From Ophthalmolycus amberensis (taxonomy: Eukaryota > Chordata > Actinopteri > Perciformes > Zoarcidae): a DNA stretch of 64,000 nucleotides. The translations under genes were made by a program, and so were the position numbers. Shown here one piece after another: positions 42,941 to 55,279 of the stretch (position 1 is the first letter of the stretch; every line of letters begins with the position of its first letter). The stretch covers positions 51,001 through 115,000 of the forward strand of contig JAFEUB010001112.1 of the NCBI GenBank assembly GCA_024529925.1, given 5' to 3'. Under the pieces are notes generated by a model. That model searched no databases, was not told where the DNA came from, and saw only the letters and a program-made list of their open reading frames with translations.

Positions 42941-45220
42941 CCTTTGAATTCTATCCGTCTTAGTTCTCTTTTTCTTCTACTTCTGTTGATCTTATATCTC
43001 ACACTCAACCTCTGATCCTTGCAGCCCCACCACTTTTAGTTGTGTGGACCAATCTAGATATCACCTTACCTCCAATCCTTACATCCAAGCCTCATCAGTC
43101 AACAACCTGCAGGTACAGTATGTCAGCAAAATCACAGTGCTAATTTCCATAACACTCTCTGGGAAGAGTTGGAAGGTTTGGATCTCTAGAGAAGGGGGGG
43201 TGAGAGGCTCAGTATTTTGACTTATGTACACCTGTGTTGATTGTGCGCATGCGTCATTTTAACTGGTCCCCACTGGTTTTGCATTTCAGGTAGTGAGAAT
43301 CCGGAGAGCTTCGCATTCAAGTGGCCCTTGGCATGCAAATTTTAGCCCCGGACCAAGCCCTGGCCCTGGACAAAGGGCACGGTTTGAGTAACAGGAGCAA
43401 GTACAGAGGAGCCACAGCCTTAACTGCTAGGTAAATCAGCCCTTTCTCTTTTTAGCCTCTTTCTGTTGCAATTGTTTGGTGGGATTACAAAGCTTTAAAA
43501 AACCGCACAAAGGCCATTCACACACATATTTAAGTACTTGCTGTCAGTTGACAGTGTTCTTTACATGATTGCAAATACATGATGGTACTTTCCATCTTGA
43601 TGTGTTGTTCCCTGCCACTGGCCCAGTGCATGCTGGGATAGGCGGAACTGAAAAGGGTGGTATAGAAAACGGAGGGATTGATGGATGTATTACTTTTAAG
43701 CCAGAACTTTGAAAGGTTCTGCCAATGAACAACACATTTTGAAAGAAAACTCCACAACCATGTCTAATTGTCTGCACAGTCAGTGCATGCTTCGGAAGAA
43801 AATGAACTGCACGCATCTTATTTTACTGGACTCTGCATGGCAAATACAAATGCAACTCGAGACTAAACCCCATCATGCAAATAGTAATAGAGGTCACTCC
43901 AAGAACATCAGGAGGATCATGTACAAACTGTACGGTAGGATAAACACACTTCTGCCCTGCCTTACTGCTGTATTTAGCCAATGTATGTACCATATTTCAG
44001 CTGTGCCATTCAGTACAATATGGACAGTAAATAATATTAAAAAATAAACCCAGTTGCTCCTTTCAAGTGCTGTTCAAAGCTCACTGGGGAAGTCTCTTTT
44101 TGTAGCTCACTGTATATGGGTCTTCCGACATCACATTATCATTAACAGTTCATAATATTTACAAAATGAATTTGTGTATGTCTTTAGATGAGGTAATTAA
44201 ATGTGCATTTTGATAATAAATCTCTTAATACTGTGTGATGATATGGTATGTAGTGTTACCATTTCCTAAAAGGTCTGCTAAGACTGTTGTCTGTACTGTG
44301 TGTTGTTGCCCTCCGGAGCTGCACTCTAACTGTATGCAAAACAGCAGCCTGTGTGCTGCAGCATGGAAATTAAATGGTAAAAAGGTAGCTTCAGCATTTA
44401 TTTGTGCTAGACTAAAAACTGGCCCTGTCACCTATCTAATTTCAAGCTTTTTGTCCACTGACGCAAGTCTTAGCACTGGACACTGTGAGCTATGTCTTCT
44501 TTTGATAGTGACGTGCTGTATTTACTGAGACGATAAATAAATACATTCAGTTGATGATTTCATTGACGGTCACCACTGTCAGTCTTGGCAAATGCTGATT
44601 CAACTATATTTAACATATTTGCACAATTCAATGAGCTCTGGGGCATCTACAATGGCCTGACAGAGGGTTTTGTTTGTTTGTTTTGCTTTAGGTAAATGTG
44701 AACACACTTGACAAACCGTTGATGTGTTCTTGCTTGTCACTGCCTTGTTGCCTCTTACAGATAAAAGTCAGTGTGAGTTGATTCGTTACTGCTATTCTTT
44801 AGTTGTATTTGTGTGTATTCTGTAAGAGATAATGTTAAAAATAAACAATGATAAGTACATTTTATTTCAGAGGCTAGATTGTGAGATTACATCAACAGCT
44901 GTATTCACAGCTGAAAATGAGTGCAGTTCTCTGAAATCAGGCTCGGCAGATCTGAATGAGAAAATCAAGTTATTTTAAAATCACCCAGATTTCCTTCATA
45001 TTTTGGGGAATGAGAACTCCTAGTGTGTTGTGCTTGCCTTATCTGTTTTATTTATTGCTGTGCTTTTAATCAGCCCGACATGTGATACCCCTTCTTACAT
45101 ATTTCCAGCCTGCCTCTTCACTGTCAAACTGTCCAAAAAAGGGGAAAATAGCAAAAAAAAGAAACGAAAAGAAATCACTGTCCTGGTGTGTGTGAACTAG
45201 ATGCAAGTTGAGCATTCATG
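42941..45220. other. ovol3 upstream region and intergenic DNA, no gene seen
   Basis: The first 500 bp should contain the ovol3 5' untranslated region and promoter (minus). I see no CpG island or strong TATA. Beyond that, short open frames only. Confidence 0.4.
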
Positions 45221-45222
45221 TA

Positions 45223-46063
45223 CCGTAATTTCCGGACTATAGAGCGCACCTATATATAGGCCGCACCTGCTAATTTTTAAAAGAAAAAAGAAATTGTTCA
45301 TAAATAAGCCGCACTTGTCTATAAGCCGCAGGTGTCCCCGTTGAACGGCAAGATGCTTTTAACAGTACTAAAGTTGTCTTCTTCTCTGAACATTATAACA
45401 TGTCCGACTCGCTAGCTTCTAAGCAAATTTTAACATTACCGCCAATGGGGAAATGCTAACCGCGATTAGCATTAGCGAATATAATATATCTTCGTACATC
45501 TTTTCATGCTTCATACAGACATACTTACAGACTAAGGTCTCTCAAGGCTACCAAATGGAAGAAGTAAAACGAAGCAGCGTGTCTTCTCATTAGAATCTAA
45601 AAGCAACGAGGCAATAACCGTTGTTGTTGTAACTCGTAGCTCTGAATAGCATTTACGGCTAACTGGCTTGGCCGCTTAATAGGGCTGATGACACCGCTGG
45701 TCACGGTGCTCGCTAATCGCTAATGCACAACAGCTGCTAGCTGTTGTGCTAGCAGCAACGCTTGAAATTAGTTATCCATGTTGAAATGAATTACTGGTCG
45801 CCCTGCCTGTTTGTTTTTTTCCGGGTACGGGTCACGTGATAGTGAGTGTGACGAATCAGGGACGGAGACGTCAAGGCTGGTAATGACCAATCCAGTAGCG
45901 AGCACGGATGTGGGCTCATGTTTTCTAACACACATCCGTATCCGATTTTGGCGGCGCAAAGCTAGTTAGCCTATGAAAATCCATCAATTAGCCGCATCGT
46001 TGTAAAAGCCGCAGTCTCAAAGCGTGTGAAAAAAAGTAGCGGCTTATATGCCGGAATTTACGG
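45223..46063. mobile_element. MITE with CCGTAATTTCCGG ends
   Basis: Left CCGTAATTTCCGGACTATA and right GCCGGAATTTACGG are inverted repeats, with TA on both sides (45221-45222, 46064-46065), which suits a TA target duplication. Inside, ATAAGCCGCA-type words recur near both ends. No protein. Confidence 0.75.
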
Positions 46064-46133
46064 TATATGAACTCAGATAAGAAGCTTTCTCCGAGGTATA
46101 TCATCCCCAAAACTAAAGGCCTTTCTGGTAACA

Positions 46134-46438
46134 CGTATTAATACTGCAATTCATAATTAATTTAGGTAGTTAGTAGTCTTACCTCATCTAAAGTAAGGAC
46201 TATCTATGCCTTACAAAGCATTTATAAATTACATTGAATGGCCATCAGTGTCTCAAAACCCACAAAAGTCTCAGTTATCTTCTCAACAGAAAAGTAAAAT
46301 AAGACCACACAAAGTCATCAAGAACATATCAATATTTATTGCAAGATGCAAACAATGTACTCGTAAATACATGAGGTCCCACAAAATACTTAACGACTAG
46401 TAACTACCTGAATTAATTATGAATTGCAGTATTAATAC
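46134..46438. repeat. Inverted-repeat element
   Basis: GTATTAATACTGCAATTCAT...TAGGTAGTTA at 46134-46175 is inverted at 46396-46438 (TAACTACCTG...ATGAATTGCAGTATTAATAC), arms of about 42 bp with few mismatches. Likely a small MITE. Confidence 0.65.
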
Positions 46439-46493
46439 GCATTTATAAAGCATATATTAACATAGTCCCTAACCATTAGTGCATATCTAAATC

Positions 46494-47246
46494 CAGTGGT
46501 GGGCCATCAGGGCCAGCAAGGCCTTCTCTGCTGGCCTAGACAGAATCACAAAGTTATAGCTATTTTATAATTTAATTAATTTTCATAAATACACTACAAG
46601 TATTCTAAATATGTTTTCCCATTAGCTTATTATCGCATTGCACACCTACTGTCTTCCTCAGTTGCGCTGGAAGCGCAGCTTGTTTTAAGTAGAGCTTTTA
46701 TCCAATCAGATTTCACCCCTATGCTGTCTCTAAGTTTAAAAAAAACCTGCCCGGAGGCCTTCAGAATTACAAGTGAATCCCTTTGCAGTTTAAGTAAATG
46801 GGGACGACATTGTTGATTGTCATAGTCTTCAACCAATCCGATTTTTTGTTTGACATGTTGGACGTATTCTTTGACATGCCAGAGCTTCTAGCTGGCCTAC
46901 AAGTACGTCAGCATTAACGTGTGGCTTGATTGGTCAGTGGGCTAGCGTGACTGTTGTGAAACTAGCTAGCAGAACTTTGTATTAGTAAGAGTTAGAGTTT
47001 GAAGATATGTAAGATGTTTTTACATGACATTACCTTTTTAGCATTTTAGCATGTTTGGTGGTGACAATTCCAATATCTATTGCCTCTGTCGAGCGGACAT
47101 TTTCAGCCCTCAAATGCATTAAAACGTATTTAAGAAATACAACTGGGGAGGCTCGAATGTCTTCACTGGAGTTCATGAATCGAGAAGGACCTCTTGCTGG
47201 AACTGAACCGATGTACTGTACAACCGTGGTATTAAACTCTTTGTAA
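46494..47246 (+). mobile_element. hAT remnant, CAGTGGTGGGCC family, with dimerisation domain
   Basis: It starts CAGTGGTGGGCCATCAGGGC, a close relative of the element at 38375. From 47055 a plus-strand frame reads IPISIASVERTFSALKCIKT and YLRNTTGEARMSSLEFMN, the hAT C-terminal dimerisation domain. The middle of the transposase is deleted. I did not find the right terminus. Confidence 0.75.
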
Positions 47247-47811
47247 TCAAAGAAAGGAGGATCGACTTTTGTCTTTAAATAGTGAACTGCTTTGTTTTTA
47301 CATCTGCAGTAGCGTTACTACTGTTTTAATTTTTAATGTCATTTTTATGATATGGTTAATATTGTTCCCTCTGATGTGAATAATATTTCAATGGCACGTG
47401 CTCTTTAGTGTGTGGCAGAATGCGTGTTTTAGCGCCGCAGTTTTGCTGGTATGTGCAGAGGTATGGAACTAAATCCAGGTCAAAAGTTTTGTTAATTTCA
47501 AAAAAACATTTCAAAAACATGAAAAATACATCAATGTATTCAAAAGTTTTTTTGGGTTGAATATCATTTTGATTCAGTTCTGGGATTCTTTTGAATACTT
47601 TTTTATTTTTTATTTTCACTTTCATATATATTTTGATATTTCAGTTCTTATATTTTTCAGTTTCAGATTTTATATTTTCAGATTCAAATTTATTTTTTTT
47701 CGGTTTCAAATCTTTTTTTCACTTTCAGGTCGTTCTTTTCAGTTCTGTTTTTTCCAGTTCAGACTTTTGACCCTGATCTAACGTGGGGGGCGTGGTATCA
47801 ACTGAGAGGGG
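47247..47811. other. No gene seen
   Basis: Contains a T-rich stretch (47560-47760) with repeated TTTTCA/TTTCAG words. Nothing coding. Confidence 0.4.
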
Positions 47812-47819
47812 CGTGTCAC

Positions 47820-48850
47820 TAGGGTTGCACGGTGTATCGATACTACAAAGGTACCGCGGTACCTGTACGTTAAAAACGATACTGCATATTTTTAGTATAG
47901 ATACTTTATTAAAATAGCGTGCGATCAGAGCGCACTCGCTGCTCCGCTCCGTGTCATGCTGCCTGCAGGCATTGACTGCAAGGGGGCGGGGCTGCCCAGC
48001 GCTCACACAGCAACAGGCAGCGTGCACTCAGAGAGAGTGATCACAGGGGAGACATGCAGGAGCTTTTCCCGACAGTCCTCGGCTTGTTGAAAAACAAGAT
48101 GCCAGACAGATGCCATCTGGAAGTACTTTGGCTATATTCCAGACAGTGAAGGAAAGCCCACTGACATACAGAGACCCGTCTGCAAAACGTGTTTCAAAGT
48201 CACACAGACCAAGTGAGGCAACACGTCTAACATGGCAAAGCACCTTTCAGACAGACACCCTGAACTTTTTAAAGAGTTCAAAGAACGACAGGTAAGCGAA
48301 TGTGATTATAAACATGAACACCCCCAAGCTCACGCATAGACAGCTAACACGAGTAGCCTTAGCCTAGTTTGACGACAAGCCTATATGATCTTGATGCACA
48401 ATGGCTACATGCTGGTGGAGCCTGAGGGTGGATCTTGAGCTAATTCTTTTTAGTTAAGGAAAAATAATTATTCCATGAATTAAGATAAAATATCAAGTGA
48501 AAATATCAAACTCACTATGCAAGTAAATGAAGCATTGTTTACCCACCCACTCCCACAGACAGTCAGACAGATGCCAGCAGAGTCAGCAGCAATCATGGCA
48601 CCATGTAATTTTCATTAATATCTTGCTGTAGGCTAATACTAATATTAATGCCATTTGTTAAGTGTTCAAAAAGCTGGGCAGGAACAAGCTGGTAAAAAAG
48701 GGAACCGTACAGATGTTTTATTTATTACTATTATAGATAAATATACCAGTATTGTATCGAATTCTGGTATCGTATCGTAAGTATCGGGTATCGTGATACT
48801 CATGGCAGGTATCGTATCGAAGTCATAATTTTGGTATCGTGACAACCCTA
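47820..48850 (+). mobile_element. hAT element with BED-finger relic
   Basis: Flanked by the exact 8-bp duplication CGTGTCAC (47812-47819, 48851-48858). Ends TAGGGTTGCACGGTG and (reverse) TAGGGTTGTCACGATAC. A plus-strand relic near 48130-48291 includes DSEGKPTDIQRPVCKTCF, NMAKHLSDRHPELFKEFKER and then a possible splice donor GTAAGC; this is a ZBED-type BED finger with one in-frame stop. Confidence 0.85.
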
Positions 48851-48858
48851 CGTGTCAC

Positions 48859-49465
48859 CATGAGTGACAGCATAACAACGAAGGCTGAGGACCGTCCTCA
48901 ACCACGTTGCCTTCAGGTAACGTGGGCACCGCGAGAATTATGATTCAACACTTTCTATACACCATATTCACGTGATTGGAAGTAAAAAAAAAATACGCTA
49001 GTGACAAGTTCTGTTTGGCAAGCTGTTTTAGCCTCTACTTGGCACGAATCACAGTAAAAGAGCAATAAACTACGCCATGTTGGGTCGTTCAACTACCACA
49101 CTTTAATATCTGACATTTCGCACTTCCACACACCACTGTGAACGCAGCGTAGTATCCTTGCGATGTCGTCCGCGAGAAAGCGGCAGCTAGTAGAGCCACT
49201 TCCTGTTGCAAGCGCCGCTGCTGCGGGAAGTTGTGCCACTGTTTGGGAGAGGTGCCGCGGCAGTTTAGCCTTTATTTGACAATATGTGACAAAGCATTAA
49301 GGTCCTTGAAGGTATGACTGTTGGTAATTGTAATCGGTTTAGTAAAAAAATGCCAAATTGTAATAGTATGGCTACTCATTTTTATTAAACTAAGCTAATG
49401 TAGGCTAACATCAGTTGGCACTTGTTGCCTGGCAACTACACCAGCAGACTAAACTGGGGTGGATG
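48859..49465. other. No gene seen
   Basis: Mixed sequence with a GC-rich patch near 49140-49260. No recognisable element end. Confidence 0.4.
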
Positions 49466-49614
49466 ACTGCTAGGGTGAAGGTAGTTGGACTGGTGCTTAG
49501 GGAGTGGCTGATGGGTAATAACTCCTCCGAGGCCGAGAGTCCACAACCGGGTGGGTGAGGGGGTCCGGAGGATGGACGGCCGGACTGCCAGACTGGGGAG
49601 ACTGGGGGTCCGGA

Positions 49615-49810
49615 GGACGGAACTCGAGAGACTGGGGGTCGGAACTCGAGAGACTGGGGGTCAGGGGGACTGCACTCGAGAGACTGGAGGCCAGGGGGAC
49701 TGCACTCGAGAGACTGGGGATCAGGGGGACTGCATTCGAGAGACTGGGGATCAGGGGGACTGCACTCGAGAGACTGGGGATCAGGGGGACTGCACTTTAG
49801 AGACTGGGGA
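49615..49810 (-). repeat. 30-bp minisatellite
   Basis: About six copies of a 30-bp unit (AGACTGGGGATCAGGGGGAC then TGCACTCGAG), with single-base differences. The unit is a multiple of three, so reading frames stay open on both strands; on the minus strand it gives a 10-residue repeat (SPPDPQSLEC). Confidence 0.85.
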
Positions 49811-50079
49811 TCAAGAGGGGAACAGGTCTCCAGGGGCTGGAGATCAGACGGGGAACAGGTCTCCAGGGGCTGGAGATCAGACGGGGAACAGGTCTCTGGG
49901 ACTGGAGGTCGCTGCGGCACGGCGACGGCTGGAGGTCACTGCGGTGGCTGGGACTGGAGGTCGCTGCGGCACGGAGGCGGCAGCGGCTGGGACTGGAGGT
50001 CGTTGCTTTTGGAGATGGCGGCGGCTGGAGGTCGCTGTGGCTCGGAGACTGCGGTGGCCGGAGCTGGAGGTCGCCGCTG

Positions 50080-50285
50080 CTCTGAGGCTGCGGCGGCCGG
50101 AGCTGGAGGTTGCTGCTGCACTGAGGTGGCGGCGGCCGGGTCCGGGGATAGCTGCTGCTCCGAGGCGGCGGTGGCCGGGTCCGGGGATAGCTGCTGCTCT
50201 GAGGCGGCCGAGTCCGGGTATAGCTGCTGCTCTGAGGCGGCGGCGGCCGGGTCCGGGGATAGCTGCTGCTCTGAGGCGACAGCTG
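50080..50285 (-). repeat. 33-39-bp minisatellite
   Basis: Units built on GCCGGGTCCGGGGATAGCTG then CTGCTCTGAGGCGG, differing by multiples of three bases (33, 36, 39). On the minus strand it encodes an alanine/proline-rich repeat (AAAIPGPG). Several frames are open by composition alone. Confidence 0.8.
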
Positions 50286-50288
50286 GAG

Positions 50289-50591
50289 TCAGCTGGATCG
50301 CCGACCGGACACGGGAGCTGGAGTCGGTCGGACCGCCGACAGGACACGCGGAGCTGGAGTTAGCTGCGGCCCAGCGGGAGCGGGGAATCGCTGCGGCCCA
50401 GGGGGAGGGGGAGTCTGGCCCTTCCTCTGCCTCTGTCTCCTTCGAGGGTTGAAAGGAATGTCCATTATGTCACGGTCTGCCTTCTGGACACTCAGAGGTC
50501 CTCCAAAGTCCAGACGGGTTCCCATAAACTGTTCGTACCAGTTGGGGAGACGGCACTCCACACCGTGGTCTGCTGAGTCCATTCTGGGCAA
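50289..50591 (-). pseudogene. Gag-like N-terminus of the minus-strand Gypsy remnant
   Basis: The frame contains MDSADHGVECRLPNWYEQF and a polar/proline-rich sequence (NPRRRQRQRKGQTPPPPGP) that runs into the minisatellite zone, where the frame ends. It starts just inside the LTR (50600), the place of gag. I recognise no capsid motif. Confidence 0.4.
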
Positions 50592-50599
50592 GGTCATTC

Positions 50600-52477
50600 T
50601 GTCACAGGGCATGATGCTGGACTCAAACGCAGACCAGAAGTAGTGTGAAAAGGAATTTAATAAACACTATTGATGTTACGAGATGTGCCGACGCTTCGAA
50701 GCGTGTGTCGAGTAATGGAGGGGGCGTTTCCTCGAAGCGCGTATCGAGGCTTGCTTCATTTAGGGGAGGAGCCAAAAATGATGACGTCCGAAGCCTCGCT
50801 GCCCGGCTGTACCACGTGACTGCTTCGGGAAGTGGTTCAGATTTTGCCGGGAGGTTTGACAGCAATATAAACCCCTCAGGCTCCATTCAAAATGTGGGTT
50901 GTTGGTGGAGAGTTGCGGTCAGTTGAGAGTTTGGATAGTTTGGATCGCGTTTATATAGTTTGGAGAGTTTAGAGAGAGAGAGATAGTTTGGAGAGTGAGG
51001 AGAGAAGGATAGGTGATAAGATGGAGCCAGCTAGGAAGAGGAGGATTTCCCCTGTGTGGGAACACTTTGATTTGATAACTCCTAATAAGGTAAGCTAAAT
51101 CTAACTCTATTTCAGACACATTAGGTTTGCTTATCAAGAACTGTATTTTTCACAGTTTCTTATTTTATTCAAAGGTGAGGTGTTTATTGTGCTCCAAGGA
51201 GTTGGGGTACAATAACAACACCTCATCCATGCTAAGGCATTACAATATTACAAATGCACCATCACAATTTTTCCCTGTTCACTTTTGTTTATTGTGCAAA
51301 TAAAGACAGGTAACAGACACTGTATTTATTCTCTTTTAACCAGCCACCAGAAAACAAGAGCTGGATGAAGCCCTCGTCTCCATGATAGTGAAGGACACAC
51401 AGCCCTTCAGTATTGTGGATGATGTTGGATTCAGGGCATTTGTGTTTGCGTTTTTGTGCACGCCAGCATCTTCTGTATCCTGTGAAAGGGTGTTTTCAAA
51501 GGCCGGAGAGGTTGTGTCAAAAAAAAGGAATCGTTTAAAACCAAAAACTGTTGAGAAACTGTTATTTCTGAATAAAAATGAATAAAATGTCCCCTGTCCT
51601 GTACATCACTGTCCAAGTTACACAAGCATATTCAGTCCCCTCTTCCTAGTTCCACAAGCACTTTCACTGTCCTCTGCCTGCTTAAGCCCATGCCATTTTC
51701 CTAAAGTGACATAATATCATTATTACACAACCTGCCATATCATATGATACTACCATTTTGGGAAAATTTACACACACAGAATACATTCAAAAAATATTTT
51801 ATTATGCACATATGTGATCATTTATGTACAGAAATTATTTGGTCATACATTTTTGTAATTCATAGTCATTCCCAACAGCCATAACAGACACAAAAATTCA
51901 ATGCATCACATTATGTGGTTCAGATACAGCTGCCTGTGATTATACACTTGGCCAGTAGGTGGTTTCGTGTGCACATGAAGCTTCGAGAAATGAACCCTTT
52001 CTCGAACAAATTGGCTGAAGTGGTTCGATGCCTCATGAGGCTTCATCTCGCCATCACTAATAAACACTTAGCTAAGAACGTGAACACTAACAAGAACACA
52101 CAGGGAATCCAGGGACGAGACAAGAGACGAGGGGGCAAATCCAGCAGGACAGGCAGACGTGGGAAACCGGGAGCAGGACAAGATAAGCAGGCAGGTACAA
52201 CACAAACAATGACCTGGCAGTGAGTGACTGAGGGACAGGGGTTTATAAGGTGAGTTGTGCTGATGAGGGAGAGCTTGATTACTGGTCAGGGACAGGTGAA
52301 GGGAGTTGGACTGGTGCTGAGGGAGTGGCTGAGTTAGACTGGTGCTGAGGGAGTGGCTGACAGGTAGAGTGCTTGATTAGCGGCAGGTGAAGGGAGTTAG
52401 GCTGATGCTGAGGGAGTAAGGAGGGTGAAGCTAAACAAAGACACACAGAACACACAAGGCAAAGCCTGATCGTGACA
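50600..52477 (-). repeat. LTR, split by a hAT
   Basis: Bounded by TGTCACAGGG and GATCGTGACA (TG...CA), an inverted end pair. Without the hAT it is about 480 bp. It contains the tandem phrase GGTGCTGAGGGAGTGGCTGA near 52310-52350. Confidence 0.65.
50668..52059 (+). mobile_element. hAT element inside the LTR, with spliced BED finger and C-terminal domain
   Basis: Flanked by the exact 8-bp duplication ATAAACAC (50660-50667, 52060-52067). Ends TATTGATG and (reverse) TAGTGATGGCGAGATGAAGC. A plus-strand frame from 51020 reads MEPARKRRISPVWEHFDLIT, then PNK at a donor (AAG|GTAAGC), and continues after an intron with VRCLLCSKELGYNNN, LRHYNI (BED finger). At 51382-51585 a frame reads SVSCERVFSKAGEVVSKKRN, the hAT dimerisation domain. 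The catalytic core is missing, so it is a deletion derivative. Confidence 0.85.
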
Positions 52478-55279
52478 ACAGCTCCTTAATAATTGGTTTG
52501 TAATATATATAATACTTCATTTACAAATGGGGAATCCATCATTTATAAAGTAAGAAAACACAATCATGAAACACATAATAGACGAGTGTATTAATCAAGA
52601 CTAAAACATTTATAACTTTTTGTTTGTATACTGAGTATTAATGGAGGAACAATGCTTTATAAATGATAAATTAAGTGTTTACGCATACTTAACTAATGGT
52701 TCATAGCGTGTAGTTATTATAAAGTGTTACTGCTCTGGGTAAGGCTATTATATTTACAGTGCAAACAGGGAAATATTGATAAGGAATGTGTTCACTTTTG
52801 TATAATTGCATAGTTTATAATGTATTAACCTGATTAATATATATATATAACCTATTAATTGTGTAGCCTGGTATAGAGACATTAAGAGAATGAGGAACAG
52901 CAGAGAGATTGTGAGCTGTAAGAGGAAATGAACAACATTTAGATGTGGCGAGTGATGGCTATTAAAGGGACATAGCTATTTTAACAAGATGTCAAGTTAT
53001 TTTCACACTCTCTCACACACACACACAGGCACCCAAAGTTACATGTTAACACGCACAAACACTATGGATACAACATGTACAAATACATCCCCAACAGCAA
53101 AGATATAATTCTGGCAGTTCATACCAGATATTTTAGAGTTTGTTTATGCAAAGGAAACTTTTCTGCACAAATAATATTATTGTATGTTGTTCAGATATAT
53201 ATATATATATATATATAAATAAAACACATCTGGCGTTTGATATATAATGCGTTTAAAAACATGCCAAATAGCATTGTTATTTTATAAAAATGTGTTCATC
53301 ATTCCTCTGAACTCATGTTTATTCAGTCCTTTGGAGGCAAAAATAATGAAATTCACAGTTCTTGTATAGCTATCGCAGCATTAGAAGGAAATGAAGCACT
53401 GGTTAGTAGTGCTGTGACAGAGCCTGAGGGATAACTTTGTCATAGAGTAACATGAACATCAAGTCCAGTGCATTTGATAGCATATGCAAATTCTTCTGTG
53501 ATTTCCATTTAATTATACAAAAACCTTAATGGCTGAATACTTTTTCAGTATTCATAAAAAACATCAATAGTGAGCTACTTTAATAGTTTGTCAGTTCCTT
53601 CTTTTGGAGATGACTCCGAACATTTTGCTGTGGCTTCCATTTACCCTTCAGTAAAATAAAACTCTTTACTACTGCTGTTGTATATTGTAACTAATACAGT
53701 AATATTTTTTTGAGCCAAGAAACACAATGACATGGAGAGTTTTACTGAACCACCGCATGTGACGCCTCCACTATTGTCTTTATCTGAAGTAGTCAAAATA
53801 TTTATGTGAACAAGACTCATGACTAGAGTGCAAATGCAGTGAATCTTGTCGTCCTTCACCCCCCAACACACACACAGATTCAGCAGGGAACCACTTGTAC
53901 TAAAAGGTATTCCTCCCCAAACAAACAAATCTGAATGAAGGAAAGGAAGAAAGCATACAGAAATCAGAGCATGCCAAAGAGAAACAGCAAAAGAGGGAGG
54001 TGTGAAAATAAGAATTTAAAAGAACGAGTGAAGGAGACGAGAACAGGAAGAGAGAAAAAAAACCTGTCTAGGAAATGAGAATATAAAGGCAGAAGTGCAA
54101 GTGGTTGGTGCTAAACAATGTCATGAGAGAGAGCATTGGAGGTGTGCAAGAATGACAGCAGGTTTGATTGAATAGACAACAAATGTACTTGTGAGAGGGG
54201 GGATTCAAGTTGATGAGAAGAAGCAGATTGCTAAAAATACTGAGTACAGCTGGAATATGGGGTGAGTCATGCTTTAATAACAGTGATAATGTTAGTCTAC
54301 TCTCTACTGTGTTTTTCTCCAAAATAACTTTGACTGTCTCATGCTTAAATAAGTGAAAATATGTAGAACAGTAGGATACTGCTTTCCATCAGCTATACAT
54401 TTGACCTTGCTAAACAAACTGTCTAGTTCTGATCCATTTCCTGCTGTATGTCTGGAACTCATGGCAGCTGTTCTGTTTCTACAGTTGTCACATATAAATG
54501 AAAATATCAGAGCTGGATTATCTGTATTTCCTGTGTACTGAGTAGATAATTAAATCCTAAAAAAGCTTTTGAGAAAATGGTTTGTATCGCTGACAGATAA
54601 GATATGCAGTCCATATTAGGTAGCATTGTGCTGAGCACAGGAAGTGGTCAAAACATGACAACCGTTTCTGCAGGAAGTAAATTGTTCCCACAGGTTACAA
54701 ACCTTGCAAAAACAAGAAGACTGAAATTCTCCTAATGATTCATAGAGTATAGAAACAAGTATCTTAGGTAGCCTAGTACTGCAAACATACCTCTATTTTC
54801 TATTTCTTTACTTTTTCCTGAAAACAATCACAATTATTCAATATAAATACATTTAAGTCTTACAAAGGCCTGAATGCATACGAAATATCCGATGCCAAAT
54901 GTGTATATAGAACCCCAGATTGTTTTAATGCAGTCATAGACAAAAAATGTGAATACCTATGTCTCGTAATTTTACAGGGGTTGAATGTACATCTACTGAG
55001 GTTCTGTACTCATACTGAGATACTTGTACATTTGATTATTTCCATTTGATGCTCGTTTAAACTTTTAATATGTTACATCATTTATTTGACAGCTATTCTT
55101 TCAACACAAAACATGCAGTTTCAAACCGGTTCAAATGTGTATCGTGGTAAATGGACTTGTATTTCTACAATATAGTACATTAGTACATATAGTATAGTAG
55201 GTCAAGATTCACCCACATGCATACATCGAACACAGCCTTGGGAGCGATTGTTGCCCAAGGACACATGGACTGGAGTAAG
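52478..55279. other. No gene seen
   Basis: AT-rich intergenic DNA with an (AT)n run at about 53196-53217 and short inverted words near 52490-52740 (possible MITE debris). No supported coding sequence. Confidence 0.4.

Larger units (their letters stand above)
49466..52477 (-). mobile_element. Gypsy-type LTR element remnant on the minus strand
   Basis: A long LTR (50600-52477) is followed, in minus direction, by a gag-like frame and minisatellite arrays. At its left end (about 49466-49510) the phrase GTTGGACTGGTGCTTAGGGAGTGGCTGA matches LTR sequence near 52300, suggesting a truncated 3' LTR. No pol is present. Confidence 0.55.

Noticed and set aside
49411..50452. Long open frames on both strands (up to 270 codons) as genes
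   Set aside because: They are products of GC-rich repeats with unit lengths in multiples of three; no domain, and opposite-strand frames are equally open.
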